Of a DNA stretch of 64,000 nt, positions 35,424-44,660 are shown in pieces. Within the stretch, counting starts at the first letter, position 1; every line of letters begins with the position of its first letter. Location of the stretch: assembly GCF_024228315.1 (NCBI RefSeq), contig NZ_CP100455.1:496001-560000 (forward strand), read 5' to 3'. Source of the DNA: Halomarina pelagica (GTDB lineage Archaea > Halobacteriota > Halobacteria > Halobacteriales > Haloarculaceae). The notes under the pieces were generated by a model, which saw only the letters and a list, made by a program, of their open reading frames with translations, was not told the DNA's origin and did no database searches. Both the position numbers and the translations under genes were made by a program.

Positions 35424-36310
35424 TGTCGACGCGGTCGCCGAACGGCCTCGTCGAACGCTTCGACGCGTGGCTCGGCACGGAAGTGAGCGCCAGGAGGGGC
35501 GTCGTCGTCTACGCGGTCCTCGGGGTGTACTTCTCCTTCCTCCTCCTGCCCATCGCCTACCTCGTCCTCTCGACGCTGGTCGCGGAGAGCGTCCTCTACT
35601 CCGGGCGCGTCCTCCCCGCGCTCTCCGAGTTGACGATCGGTCACTACGTGACCGTCCTCACGAAGGGGGAGTTCCAGCGCTACGCGGTCAACTCAATCGT
35701 CGTCGCGACCGGGACCACGACGCTGACGCTCCTGTTCGGATCGCTGGCAGGGTACGCGCTCAGCCGGTTCGACTTCCCCGGCAAGCGCGTGTTGCTGCTC
35801 GGCTACGTCTCCACACAGATGCTCCCCTGGGTGCTGGTGCTCATCCCGTTCTTCCTGGTGATGTTCAACCTGCACCTCATCGACACGCACACCGGGATCG
35901 TGCTGGCGCACACCGCGTTCGCGCTGCCGTTCGCCGTGTGGCTCCTGAAGGGCTACTTCGACGACATCCCCGAGTCGCTCGACGAGGCGGCGAGGATGGA
36001 CGGCTGTTCGCAGTACGAGGTGATGCGCCACGTCGTCTTCCCCCTGGCGCTCCCCGGCATGGCCGTCGCGGGCTTCTACACCTTCGTGCTGTCGTGGAAC
36101 GACTACCTCGCCGTGTCCATCCTCTCTCAGACGGCCGCGACGCGGACGCTCCCATTCGGTCTCCAGTTGTTCCAGTCCTCGAACACCGTCAACTGGGGGC
36201 TGGTCCTCACCGCCGCGACGCTGACGATGCTCCCCGTCGTCGTCCTGTTCTCGCTCGTCCAGCGGTGGGTCGTCGAGGGGCTGGCGGGCGGCGGCATGAA
36301 GGGCATGTGA
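35423..36310 (+). CDS. CUT1 sugar ABC permease, MalG/UgpE type
   Basis: 295 residues. ATG at 35423 is chosen because GGAGGTGA lies at 35409-35416, six bases upstream. Six membrane segments; the coupling loop reads LDEAARMDGCSQYEVMRHVVFPLALPG. It forms the channel with the 34411-35340 product. Confidence 0.93.
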   Translation: MSTRSPNGLVERFDAWLGTEVSARRGVVVYAVLGVYFSFLLLPIAYLVLSTLVAESVLYSGRVLPALSELTIGHYVTVLTKGEFQRYAVNSIVVATGTTTLTLLFGSLAGYALSRFDFPGKRVLLLGYVSTQMLPWVLVLIPFFLVMFNLHLIDTHTGIVLAHTAFALPFAVWLLKGYFDDIPESLDEAARMDGCSQYEVMRHVVFPLALPGMAVAGFYTFVLSWNDYLAVSILSQTAATRTLPFGLQLFQSSNTVNWGLVLTAATLTMLPVVVLFSLVQRWVVEGLAGGGMKGM

Positions 36311-36394
36311 CCGTCCGTCTCCGGCGGGGCCCGTTCCGTTCGCCGGCGCGGGAGAAGAAGATTTAACACTGATAACCGACAACGAGAAACTCAC

Positions 36395-37579
<1,185 letters not shown>

Positions 37580-38780
37580 CGGTCCGTCTCCGAACGCCTC
37601 GTTCTCCCCGGCCTGTGAACCGCTCTCGGAGCGGCCGGGAGCGACCGCTCGGCTCGTACTCCGATCGCGTGGCGACAGACTCGAGTATCGACTTCACCTC
37701 CTCCGTCGGACGGCAACTCCCGACCTCCGATCGACGATATACATCAGTAGTGATTTCTCGAAAGTTATTACTTAAATACTATCTCCAACTATTGATGTTA
37801 CGGCCGGAGTAGCGTCCCGCGACGACGCCGACCGGACCTGGGTACCGGGTCCGGACTGCGCGGCAGTCCTCGTTCGTACCGCTTCGGCGCGGGACGCACA
37901 CCGAGGTACAGACGAGTACCGGTAGAATCGCCGGACGTTCCGGAGGCGGACGTTCCGGAGGCGGACGGGGCGGGTGGACGGAACCGCCCGCGCGGTGGTG
38001 CGGAGTTTCCCTCCCCGATAACGGGAGAACGTGGGGGTCTGCGCTCGTCCCGAGAGCGAACGTACCGAACGACGTGCGCCCGACGGGCACGGTTTCGCGC
38101 GGATCGATGTCCTGCGGGGAGGTACGGCGATCTCGCGAGCGTCCACGCGCGCTGGTTTCTCGAGGTGACGGACCACTCGGCGCGCCCGAGGTCGGTTCCG
38201 ACGTCCGCGAACGGGACGCCGTGTACCAGTCCGAAATCGCGGAGCCAGGACCCGAGAACGCCGGCAAGCGCGTCACCGCTGCTGATCTGACCCGCCGGTC
38301 GACGGATCAGGACGAACGGGTCGAGCGCCGCGGAAACCCCACAGACCGGGTCTCGAACCCGTCGGCGATCTCGGCCGATCCGGCGATCGCCTCGGTCGTA
38401 CAGCGGACGGTCCTACTCGGCGGATACGGTCATTCGACCGACTGTGACTGAGACGGGTTCCGAGTGACCGTCCAGCCCCCGTCCGTCTTTACCGACTACG
38501 TTGATATTATCGGCATCTTCGCTTCGAAGAAGGGGGTACTTACTTTCACGGTTATCGGTACCGCTTCGCGACCCGTTCGACCTTGCTCGTTCGGGCGGGG
38601 CGATCCCGTTCGCCGTCTTCGTCTTCGGCCTCGTCCTCGTCTTCGGCCTCGTCCTCGTCTTCACCCTCGTCCGGGTGCACGTGCCCCGATAGAGGTACCG
38701 TCCGGGGGGTACGGTTACCGTTCACCGCGCGCGGGGTCCCGGGACCAACGTTAAGCGACCGCTCCGCGACGTCCGAGGTG
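37580..38780. other. 1.2-kb gene-poor region with short repeats
   Basis: No convincing gene; the reading frames present have the Arg/Pro/Ser-rich composition of random high-GC DNA. It contains an AT-rich patch at 37730-37800 (ACTTAAATACTATC), a 15-bp tandem repeat GGACGTTCCGGAGGC at 37933-37947 and 37948-37962, an 18-bp tandem repeat at 38621-38656, and the GH51 promoter (TTAAG at 38751-38755) at its right end. It may contain decayed genes. Confidence 0.5.
38501..38692 (+). CDS. Doubtful small hydrophobic ORF built on 18-bp repeats
   Basis: 63 codons from a TTG end in one hydrophobic segment AIPFAVFVFGLVLVFGLVLV, generated by two copies of GTCTTCGGCCTCGTCCTC (38621-38638 and 38639-38656) and part of a third. 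A single-helix membrane protein is possible, but no good ribosome-binding site or ATG supports it. Confidence 0.2.
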   Translation: MILSASSLRRRGYLLSRLSVPLRDPFDLARSGGAIPFAVFVFGLVLVFGLVLVFTLVRVHVPR

Positions 38781-40916
38781 ATGACCGAACGCCAACTCCT
38801 CCGACACCGGGACGCGGGCGACCCCGCCGAGGCGACGATCCGCGTGACCCCGGCGGTTCGAGGCGACGCCCCCGTGACGCCGTTCCTCCTCGGGAAGTTC
38901 TGCGAGCACCTCGGGCGGAACGTCTACAACGGCATGGACGCGCAGATCCTGCTCAACCCGACGTTCGGGCGGTGGGAGTTCCCGGTCGGCGACGACCACC
39001 CCGACGGCGGTATCCAGCCGGAACACGACCCGAACTCGCTCCGCGTCGCCATCGAGCGGTACTGCGAACGGTGGGACCTGCCCCACCCGGTCGGGCTCTG
39101 GGAGTCGTATCGCGCCGGGGGTGCGTTCGGGTGGCTACCGGCCGGCGGTGCGACGCTGAGTCCCGAGGTCGGACGGGCGGGAGATCGGGCCCAGCGCGTC
39201 TCTGGCGCGGACGGAACCGGACTGCGACAGTACACCCACCTCCCGTTGCACCGGACGCGGACCTACGAACTCGGCGGGAGCGTCCGGGCGACCGAGGCCA
39301 CCGCCGTCGAGGTGTCCGTTCACCGAACGGACGACGACGCCCGGCCGACGGCCGAACTCGCGCGCGTCGAGGTTCCGGTCGGGCGGGCGTGGACGACGAT
39401 CGACAGCGAGATCACCCTCCCCGAGGACGCCGACGCACCGCTCGACGACGCGTTCTGCGTCACGGTCGCGGCGGAGGGCGACGCGGACCTCGTCCTCGAC
39501 CGACTGACGCTCTCGCCCGACGATCACCTCCACGGCGCTGATCCCGAGGTGATCGCGTATCTCCGTGCGGCCGACCTCCCGCTCCTCCGGTGGCCCGGCG
39601 GGAACTTCGCGTCGGGGTACCGCTGGCGCGACGGCGTCGGCCCGCTCGACGAACGGCCGTCGCGCGTCAACCCAGCGTGGGGTCGCGCCGAGTCGAACCT
39701 GTTCGGAACCGACGAGTTCCTTCGGTTCTGTGAGACGGTCGACTGCGAACCGATGATCTGCGTCAACGCGGGCGACGGACGCCCCGAGGACGCCGCCGCG
39801 TGGGTCGAGTACTGCAACGGATCGACGGAGACGGAGATGGGCGCGCTCCGGGCCGACCACGGGCACCCCGAACCGTACGGCGTCACGTTCTGGGAGATCG
39901 GTAACGAGCTGTTCGGCCGCTGGCAGGTCGGGTGGACGACGCCGGCGGGGAACGCCGACCGCTACCGACGCTTCCGCGAGGCGATGCTCGCCGCCGATCC
40001 CGACGTCGAGATCGTGGCGTGTGGAAACCGCACCTCGCCGGAGAGCCGCTGGAACGAGGAACTCCTGACGAGAGCGGGAGCCGACGCCGCCGTGCTCTCC
40101 GATCACGTCCTGACCGGCGGCGCGGTTTCATCCGCGACGGACGGAGACGAACTGTTTCGCGCCTTCCTCGGCTACGCGGACCAGCTGGGACGGGAGTACC
40201 GGGAACTCCGCGATCGGATGGCGGCGGTCGGCGTCGACGCGCCGGGGCTCGCGATCACGGAACTGCAGTTGTTCGCCGACTTCGTCCGCGATCGCGAGGT
40301 GGAGACCCACGGCGGACCGCTCTCCCCGGAGACGATGCCGACCCGGACGACGATCTCGGAGCCGCTGTACGACGCGACGATACTCCACGAGTGCATCAGG
40401 ATGGGCGAGTTCGTCCGGCTGGTCACCCACTCGGCGACAGTCAATCACGGCGGCGGCCTCCGGAAGCGACGGGAACGGACGTGGGCCGACCCCGCCCACT
40501 ACGGCCACGTTCTGTTGAAACCGCTCGCCGGCGGGACGCCGCTGGGGATCGACCTCGCGTGCGGTACCGTCTCGACCGGTCGCTCCTTCGGCCGGATCGA
40601 TGCCTTCGACGGCGTGCCGGCGGTCGACCCGATGGCGGTGCTCGCGGCGGACGGGTCGGCGGTCCACCTCTCGCTCGTGAACCGGCGGAGCGGCGAGCCG
40701 ATCTCGCTCTCGCTCGACGTCGAGGCGGTGACCGACGGGGGTACGGCGGCGGTGACGACGCTCGACGCGGAGACGATGCACGCCGAGAACACCTACGAGA
40801 CGCCCGAACGCGTGTCGCCGTCGGAGGGAACCGCGAGCATACGCGACGGGAGGCTCTCGCTCTCGCTTCCGCCCTTCTCGCTGACCCGGGTGACGGTCCC
40901 CGCGTCCGATCCGTGA
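38781..40916 (+). CDS. GH51 alpha-L-arabinofuranosidase-like protein
   Basis: 711 residues, cytoplasmic. The start is the ATG at 38781, exactly where a leaderless transcript from TTAAG (38751-38755) would begin. GH51 features: GKFCEHLGRNVYNGM at the N-terminus, LRWPGGNFASGYRW near 270, acid/base E376 in FWEIGNEL, nucleophile E494 in AITELQ, and a C-terminal beta-sandwich. The family removes arabinofuranose from arabinan or arabinoxylan. The GH43-like gene downstream fits the same polysaccharide. Confidence 0.9.
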   Translation: MTERQLLRHRDAGDPAEATIRVTPAVRGDAPVTPFLLGKFCEHLGRNVYNGMDAQILLNPTFGRWEFPVGDDHPDGGIQPEHDPNSLRVAIERYCERWDLPHPVGLWESYRAGGAFGWLPAGGATLSPEVGRAGDRAQRVSGADGTGLRQYTHLPLHRTRTYELGGSVRATEATAVEVSVHRTDDDARPTAELARVEVPVGRAWTTIDSEITLPEDADAPLDDAFCVTVAAEGDADLVLDRLTLSPDDHLHGADPEVIAYLRAADLPLLRWPGGNFASGYRWRDGVGPLDERPSRVNPAWGRAESNLFGTDEFLRFCETVDCEPMICVNAGDGRPEDAAAWVEYCNGSTETEMGALRADHGHPEPYGVTFWEIGNELFGRWQVGWTTPAGNADRYRRFREAMLAADPDVEIVACGNRTSPESRWNEELLTRAGADAAVLSDHVLTGGAVSSATDGDELFRAFLGYADQLGREYRELRDRMAAVGVDAPGLAITELQLFADFVRDREVETHGGPLSPETMPTRTTISEPLYDATILHECIRMGEFVRLVTHSATVNHGGGLRKRRERTWADPAHYGHVLLKPLAGGTPLGIDLACGTVSTGRSFGRIDAFDGVPAVDPMAVLAADGSAVHLSLVNRRSGEPISLSLDVEAVTDGGTAAVTTLDAETMHAENTYETPERVSPSEGTASIRDGRLSLSLPPFSLTRVTVPASDP

Positions 40917-40934
40917 GCGGACGTCGAGGACGAC

Positions 40935-40978
40935 GACCGATCGATGGTCGATCGACGGCCGATCGACGACCGATCGAC
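40935..40978. repeat. Four 11-bp tandem palindromic repeats
   Basis: Four consecutive 11-bp units match the pattern G-R-Y-CGATCGA-Y, each containing the palindrome CGATCG, at about one helical turn per copy. They lie 57-100 bases upstream of the GH43 start, just before its TATA. They could be stacked operator half-sites or a transcript-folding element. Confidence 0.6.
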
Positions 40979-41000
40979 GGCGCGTCGTTTCCATGCGTAA

Positions 41001-41010
41001 GCATATATGC
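41001..41010 (+). promoter_or_regulatory. TATA element of the GH43 gene
   Basis: GCATATATGC, itself palindromic, is centred about 29 bases upstream of the ATG at 41035, predicting a leaderless transcript. Confidence 0.6.
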
Positions 41011-41034
41011 CCGCGTTCCGTGACTCTCGTTGTC

Positions 41035-42063
41035 ATGAGACGACGGCAACTACTGCGTACGCTCGGCTGCGCCTCGACGCCGGCGGTGGCGGGCTGTTCG
41101 GGGGCGCTGGAATCCGTGACGCCCGAGACGGAGACGTACTCGAACCCGGTCTTCGAACCGATCTTCGCCGACCCGACGGCGCTCCGGACCGAGGACGGCA
41201 CCTACTACGCCTACGCGACGGGCGACGACTGGTACGACGGCGAGGGGACGCGTCTCGTCCCCATCGTCCGCTCGACCGACCTCGTGCGCTGGGAGTACGT
41301 CGGCGAGGCGCTGACCGAGCGCCCCGACTGGAAGGACGAGGGGGGCATCTGGGCCCCCGGAATCGCCCGCCACCGCGGTCGCTATCTGCTCTACTACTCG
41401 GTGTCGGTCTGGGGCGACCCCAACCCGGGCATCGGCGTCGCGGTCGCCGATTCCCCGGCGGGACCGTTCGAGGACCGGGGGAAGCTGTTCACCAGCGAGG
41501 AGATCGGCGTCGAGAACTCCATCGATCCCTTCTTCTACGTGGACGAGGGCGTGCCCTACCTGTTCTGGGGGAGTTTCCACGGGATCTACGGCGTCGAACT
41601 CGCCGCCGACGGGCTGTCCGTCGCGGGCGAACCGTTCCAGATCGCGGGCGACGCGTTCGAGGGACCGTTCGTCTTCGAGCGCGACGACCGGTACTACCTC
41701 TTCGGCTCGGTCGGCTCCTGCTGCGAGGGGATGACGAGCACGTACCACGTGACGGTCGGGCGATCGGAGTCGCTGCGGGGGCCGTACCTCGACGCCGACG
41801 GGACCGACCTGATGACGGGAGCGGGACGCCTCGTCGTCGAGGGGACCGAGACGTTCGTCGGACCGGGCCACAACACCGTCGTTCGCGACGACGCGGGCGA
41901 CGACTGGATGCTGTACCACGCCTACGAGGACCCGAACTACTTCGTCCAGAGCACGCCCCGACGCTCGCTCATGCTCGACAGGCTCGTCTGGAGGGACGGC
42001 TTTCCCACCGTCGAAGGGCAGGCCCCCTCGGCGGAAGCGCCCGTTCCGAGCGCACGGAAGTGA
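41035..42063 (+). CDS. GH43-like arabinanase/arabinosidase, Tat lipoprotein
   Basis: 342 residues. MRRRQLLRTLGC with lipobox VAGC near residue 20 predicts a lipid-anchored extracellular enzyme. The five-bladed propeller of GH43 shows IFADPTALR (catalytic-base Asp), GIWAPGIA, NSIDPFFYVDEG (pKa-modulating Asp) and FEGPFVFERDDRYYLF (general-acid Glu). It probably releases arabino-oligosaccharides for uptake by the nearby CUT1 system. A C-terminal fragment of a related gene lies about 1 kb downstream. Confidence 0.88.
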   Translation: MRRRQLLRTLGCASTPAVAGCSGALESVTPETETYSNPVFEPIFADPTALRTEDGTYYAYATGDDWYDGEGTRLVPIVRSTDLVRWEYVGEALTERPDWKDEGGIWAPGIARHRGRYLLYYSVSVWGDPNPGIGVAVADSPAGPFEDRGKLFTSEEIGVENSIDPFFYVDEGVPYLFWGSFHGIYGVELAADGLSVAGEPFQIAGDAFEGPFVFERDDRYYLFGSVGSCCEGMTSTYHVTVGRSESLRGPYLDADGTDLMTGAGRLVVEGTETFVGPGHNTVVRDDAGDDWMLYHAYEDPNYFVQSTPRRSLMLDRLVWRDGFPTVEGQAPSAEAPVPSARK

Positions 42064-42142
42064 CGATCGGATAGCGAACGGTTCTATCGGAAGCGATTAC
42101 CGAAATGCGAGGTGTTTCGGGGTGGTCGGTCCATCTCTCGGT

Positions 42143-43105
42143 ATGGAGTACGTCTCCCTCGGTTCCACCGGCACGAAGGTATCACCGCTCTGCTTCGGTA
42201 CGTGGCGATTCGGCCACGAGTCCGACGGCACCCTCGAGACCGACCGCGACACGGCCCACGAACTGCTCGACGCGTTCGCCGAACGGGGTGGAAACTTCAT
42301 CGACACGGCGAACGGCTACGGCGGCGGCCTGAGCGAGGAGTGGATCGGCGACTGGCTCGCGGAGCGCGACCGCGAGGACTTCGTGATCGCCTCGAAGGTG
42401 TACTGGACGATGGAGTCCCCGGTGAGCGAGAACCTCTCGCGGAAGACGATCCGCGCCGAGATCGAGGGGACGCTCGACCGCCTCGGCACCGACTACCTCG
42501 ACGTCTACTACATCCACCGCTGGGACGACGAGACGCCGATCGAGGAGACGCTCTCGACGCTGAACGGCCTCGTCGAGGAGGGGCGGGTGAACTACCTCGG
42601 CGCGTCGTCGATGGCGGCGTGGAAGCTGACGAAGGCGCTCTGGAGGAGCGACGTGCACGACTGGGAGCGCTTCGAGGTCACCCAGCCGAAGTTCAACGCG
42701 GCCCACCGCGACGAGGTGGCGGAGTACCTCGAGGTCTGCGCCGATCAGGACCTCGCGGTCTGCCCGTGGTCGCCTCTGGAGGAGGGCTTTCTCACCGGCA
42801 AGTACGAGCGCGACGGCGAGAGCCCGGCCGGGTCGCGCGGCGACCGCTACTCGTGGACCGACCGCTTCGACGACCGGCAGTGGCGGACCCTCGACGCCGT
42901 CCGCGCGGTCGCGGAGGAGGAGGGGGCGACGCCCGCGCAGGTCGCGCTCCGCTGGCTGATGGACCGGACGGCGTTCACGTGCGTCCCGATCGTCGGCGCG
43001 AGGAGCGTCGAACAACTGGACGAGAACGTCGACGCGGTCGACGTCTCGCTCTCCGACGACCAGCGCGACCGCATCACCGCCGCCTACGACGAGCACGACC
43101 GGTAA
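42143..43105 (+). CDS. Aldo/keto reductase
   Basis: 320 residues. The catalytic tetrad is visible: Asp and Tyr in FIDTANGYGGG, Lys in IASKVYW, His in DVYYIHRWDDE. The N-terminal MEYVSLGSTGTKVSPLCFG and C-terminal GARSVEQLDENV are typical of the potassium-channel-beta-like AKR group. NADPH-dependent carbonyl reduction is expected; a sugar or aldehyde substrate is likely from context. Confidence 0.93.
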   Translation: MEYVSLGSTGTKVSPLCFGTWRFGHESDGTLETDRDTAHELLDAFAERGGNFIDTANGYGGGLSEEWIGDWLAERDREDFVIASKVYWTMESPVSENLSRKTIRAEIEGTLDRLGTDYLDVYYIHRWDDETPIEETLSTLNGLVEEGRVNYLGASSMAAWKLTKALWRSDVHDWERFEVTQPKFNAAHRDEVAEYLEVCADQDLAVCPWSPLEEGFLTGKYERDGESPAGSRGDRYSWTDRFDDRQWRTLDAVRAVAEEEGATPAQVALRWLMDRTAFTCVPIVGARSVEQLDENVDAVDVSLSDDQRDRITAAYDEHDR

Positions 43106-43109
43106 CGAG

Positions 43110-43427
43110 GTCGCGCGGTCCGACTCCCTGCTCGGTCCCTACCGCAACGAGTACGGCCGGGACGTGATCGACTCGCACGGTCGGCTCGTCGTCGACGACA
43201 GCGAGCAATTCGCCGCCCCTGGGCACAACTCGGTCGCCACCGACGACGCGGGAAACCGCTGGCTCCTGTATCACGCCTACGAGCGCGACGAACCCGCCTC
43301 CCTGCCCAGCGGCGCACCCCGACGGCCGATGATGCTCGATCCGCTACGCTGGAAGAACGGGTGGCCGATCGTCGACGGGACGTTCCCGAGCGTCAAGGAG
43401 AAGGTACCGATCGTCCACGAGCGGTAG
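43110..43427 (+). pseudogene. C-terminal remnant of a GH43 family gene
   Basis: The frame from 43110 reads VARSDSLLGPYRNEYGRD then GRLVVDDSEQFAAPGHNSVA and RPMMLDPLRWKNGWPIVDG. This matches segment by segment the last third of the intact GH43 protein at 41035-42063 (GRSESLRGPYLDADG, GRLVVEGTETFVGPGHNTVV, RSLMLDRLVWRDGFPTVEG). The propeller N-terminal blades and catalytic Asp residues are absent; the fragment begins right after the aldo/keto reductase stop. A GTG at 43164 could start an 87-residue peptide, but function is unlikely. Confidence 0.8.
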
Positions 43428-43511
43428 CCGGAAGGCGTCACGGAACCGCGTCACGGGGTCGCTCCGTGACGAAGCCGGATCGGCCGGTACGAACCGTTCG
43501 CGTCCCGCGAC

Positions 43512-44660
43512 CTACCACTCCGCGACGCTGCCGTCGTCGTGTCGCCAGACGGGATTGTGCCAGTCGACCGCCCCCGCCCGCTCACGCACGTAGTCCTCGT
43601 CGATCTCGATGCCTAGCCCCGGACCGTCGGGCAGGCGGACGTAGCCGTCCTCGTACTCGAAGACGTTCGGATCCGCGAGGTAGTCGAGGACGTCGCCGCC
43701 CTCGTTGTAGTGAATGTCGAGGCTCTGCTCCTGGATGAGCACGTTCGGCGAACACGCGTCGACCTGCACGCACGCGGCGAGTGCGATCGGTCCGAGCGGG
43801 CAGTGCGGGGCCATCGCCACGTCGTAGGCTTCGGCCATCGCCGCGATCTTCTTCACCTCCGTGATCCCCCCAGCATGCGAGAGGTCGGGTTGGATCACGT
43901 CCACGACGCCCTGTTCGAAGACCTCCTTGAAGTCCCAGCGCGAGTAGAGGCGTTCGCCGGTGGCGATCGGCGTCGAGGTGTGGGCGGCGATCTCGGGGAG
44001 CGCGTCGGTGTGCTCCGGAAGGAGGGGTTCTTCGATGAAGAAGGGTTCGTGCGGTTCGAGCGCGCTCGCCAGCCGCTTGGCCATCGGTTTCGACACCCGC
44101 CCGTGGAAGTCCACTCCCACGTCCACCGCCGGCCCCACCGCCTCCCGGACCGCCCCTAGACGGTCGACCGTCGCTCCCACCGCGGCCGGGGTATCGACGC
44201 GGCGGAGTTCCGGCGTGGCGTTCATCTTCAGCGCGGTGAACCCCTCCTCGACCTTCTCGGCGGCGGCTCGACCCACGTCCGCCGGTCGGTCACCGCCGAT
44301 CCACTGGTAGACGCGGACGCGGTCGCGCGCCCGACCGCCGAGCAACTCGTAGATCGGCGCGTCGAACGCCTTGCCCTTGAGGTCCCAGAGTGCCTGGTCG
44401 ATGCCGGCGATGGCGCTCATGAGGATGGGGCCGCCGCGGTAGAACCCTCCGCGGTACATCGTCTGCCAGTGGTCCTCGATGGGCATCGGATCCTCGCCCA
44501 GCAGGTAGGTGTCCATCAGTTCTTCGACGGCGGCGCGGACGGTGCGCGCGCGGCCCTCGACGACCGGCTCGCCCCAGCCCACGCGGCCGTCGCTCGTCTC
44601 GAGGCGCAGGAACAGCCACCGCGGCGGGACGGCGTAGAGTTCGTAGTCGGTGATTCTCAT
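43512..44660 (-). CDS. dgoD: D-galactonate dehydratase, enolase superfamily
   Basis: 382 residues, the same length as E. coli DgoD and very similar throughout in my recollection (GGFYRGGPILMSAIAGIDQA, DFHGRVS, FIEEPLL, APHCPLGPIALAA, WRHDDGSVAEW). Metal ligands D184, E210, E236 and acid/base residues H186 and H286 fall within one residue of the E. coli numbering. The reaction is D-galactonate to 2-keto-3-deoxy-galactonate. Its ATG overlaps the stop of the GH2 gene (ATGA), so the two are co-translated: galactoside cleavage and galactose oxidation feed one pathway. Confidence 0.9.
   Translation of the reverse strand: MRITDYELYAVPPRWLFLRLETSDGRVGWGEPVVEGRARTVRAAVEELMDTYLLGEDPMPIEDHWQTMYRGGFYRGGPILMSAIAGIDQALWDLKGKAFDAPIYELLGGRARDRVRVYQWIGGDRPADVGRAAAEKVEEGFTALKMNATPELRRVDTPAAVGATVDRLGAVREAVGPAVDVGVDFHGRVSKPMAKRLASALEPHEPFFIEEPLLPEHTDALPEIAAHTSTPIATGERLYSRWDFKEVFEQGVVDVIQPDLSHAGGITEVKKIAAMAEAYDVAMAPHCPLGPIALAACVQVDACSPNVLIQEQSLDIHYNEGGDVLDYLADPNVFEYEDGYVRLPDGPGLGIEIDEDYVRERAGAVDWHNPVWRHDDGSVAEW

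Noticed and set aside
37779-38276. 165-codon reverse-strand frame in the gene-poor region
   Set aside because: Pro/Arg/Ser-rich, crosses tandem repeats, has no hydrophobic core or known motif, and looks like random high-GC coding potential.
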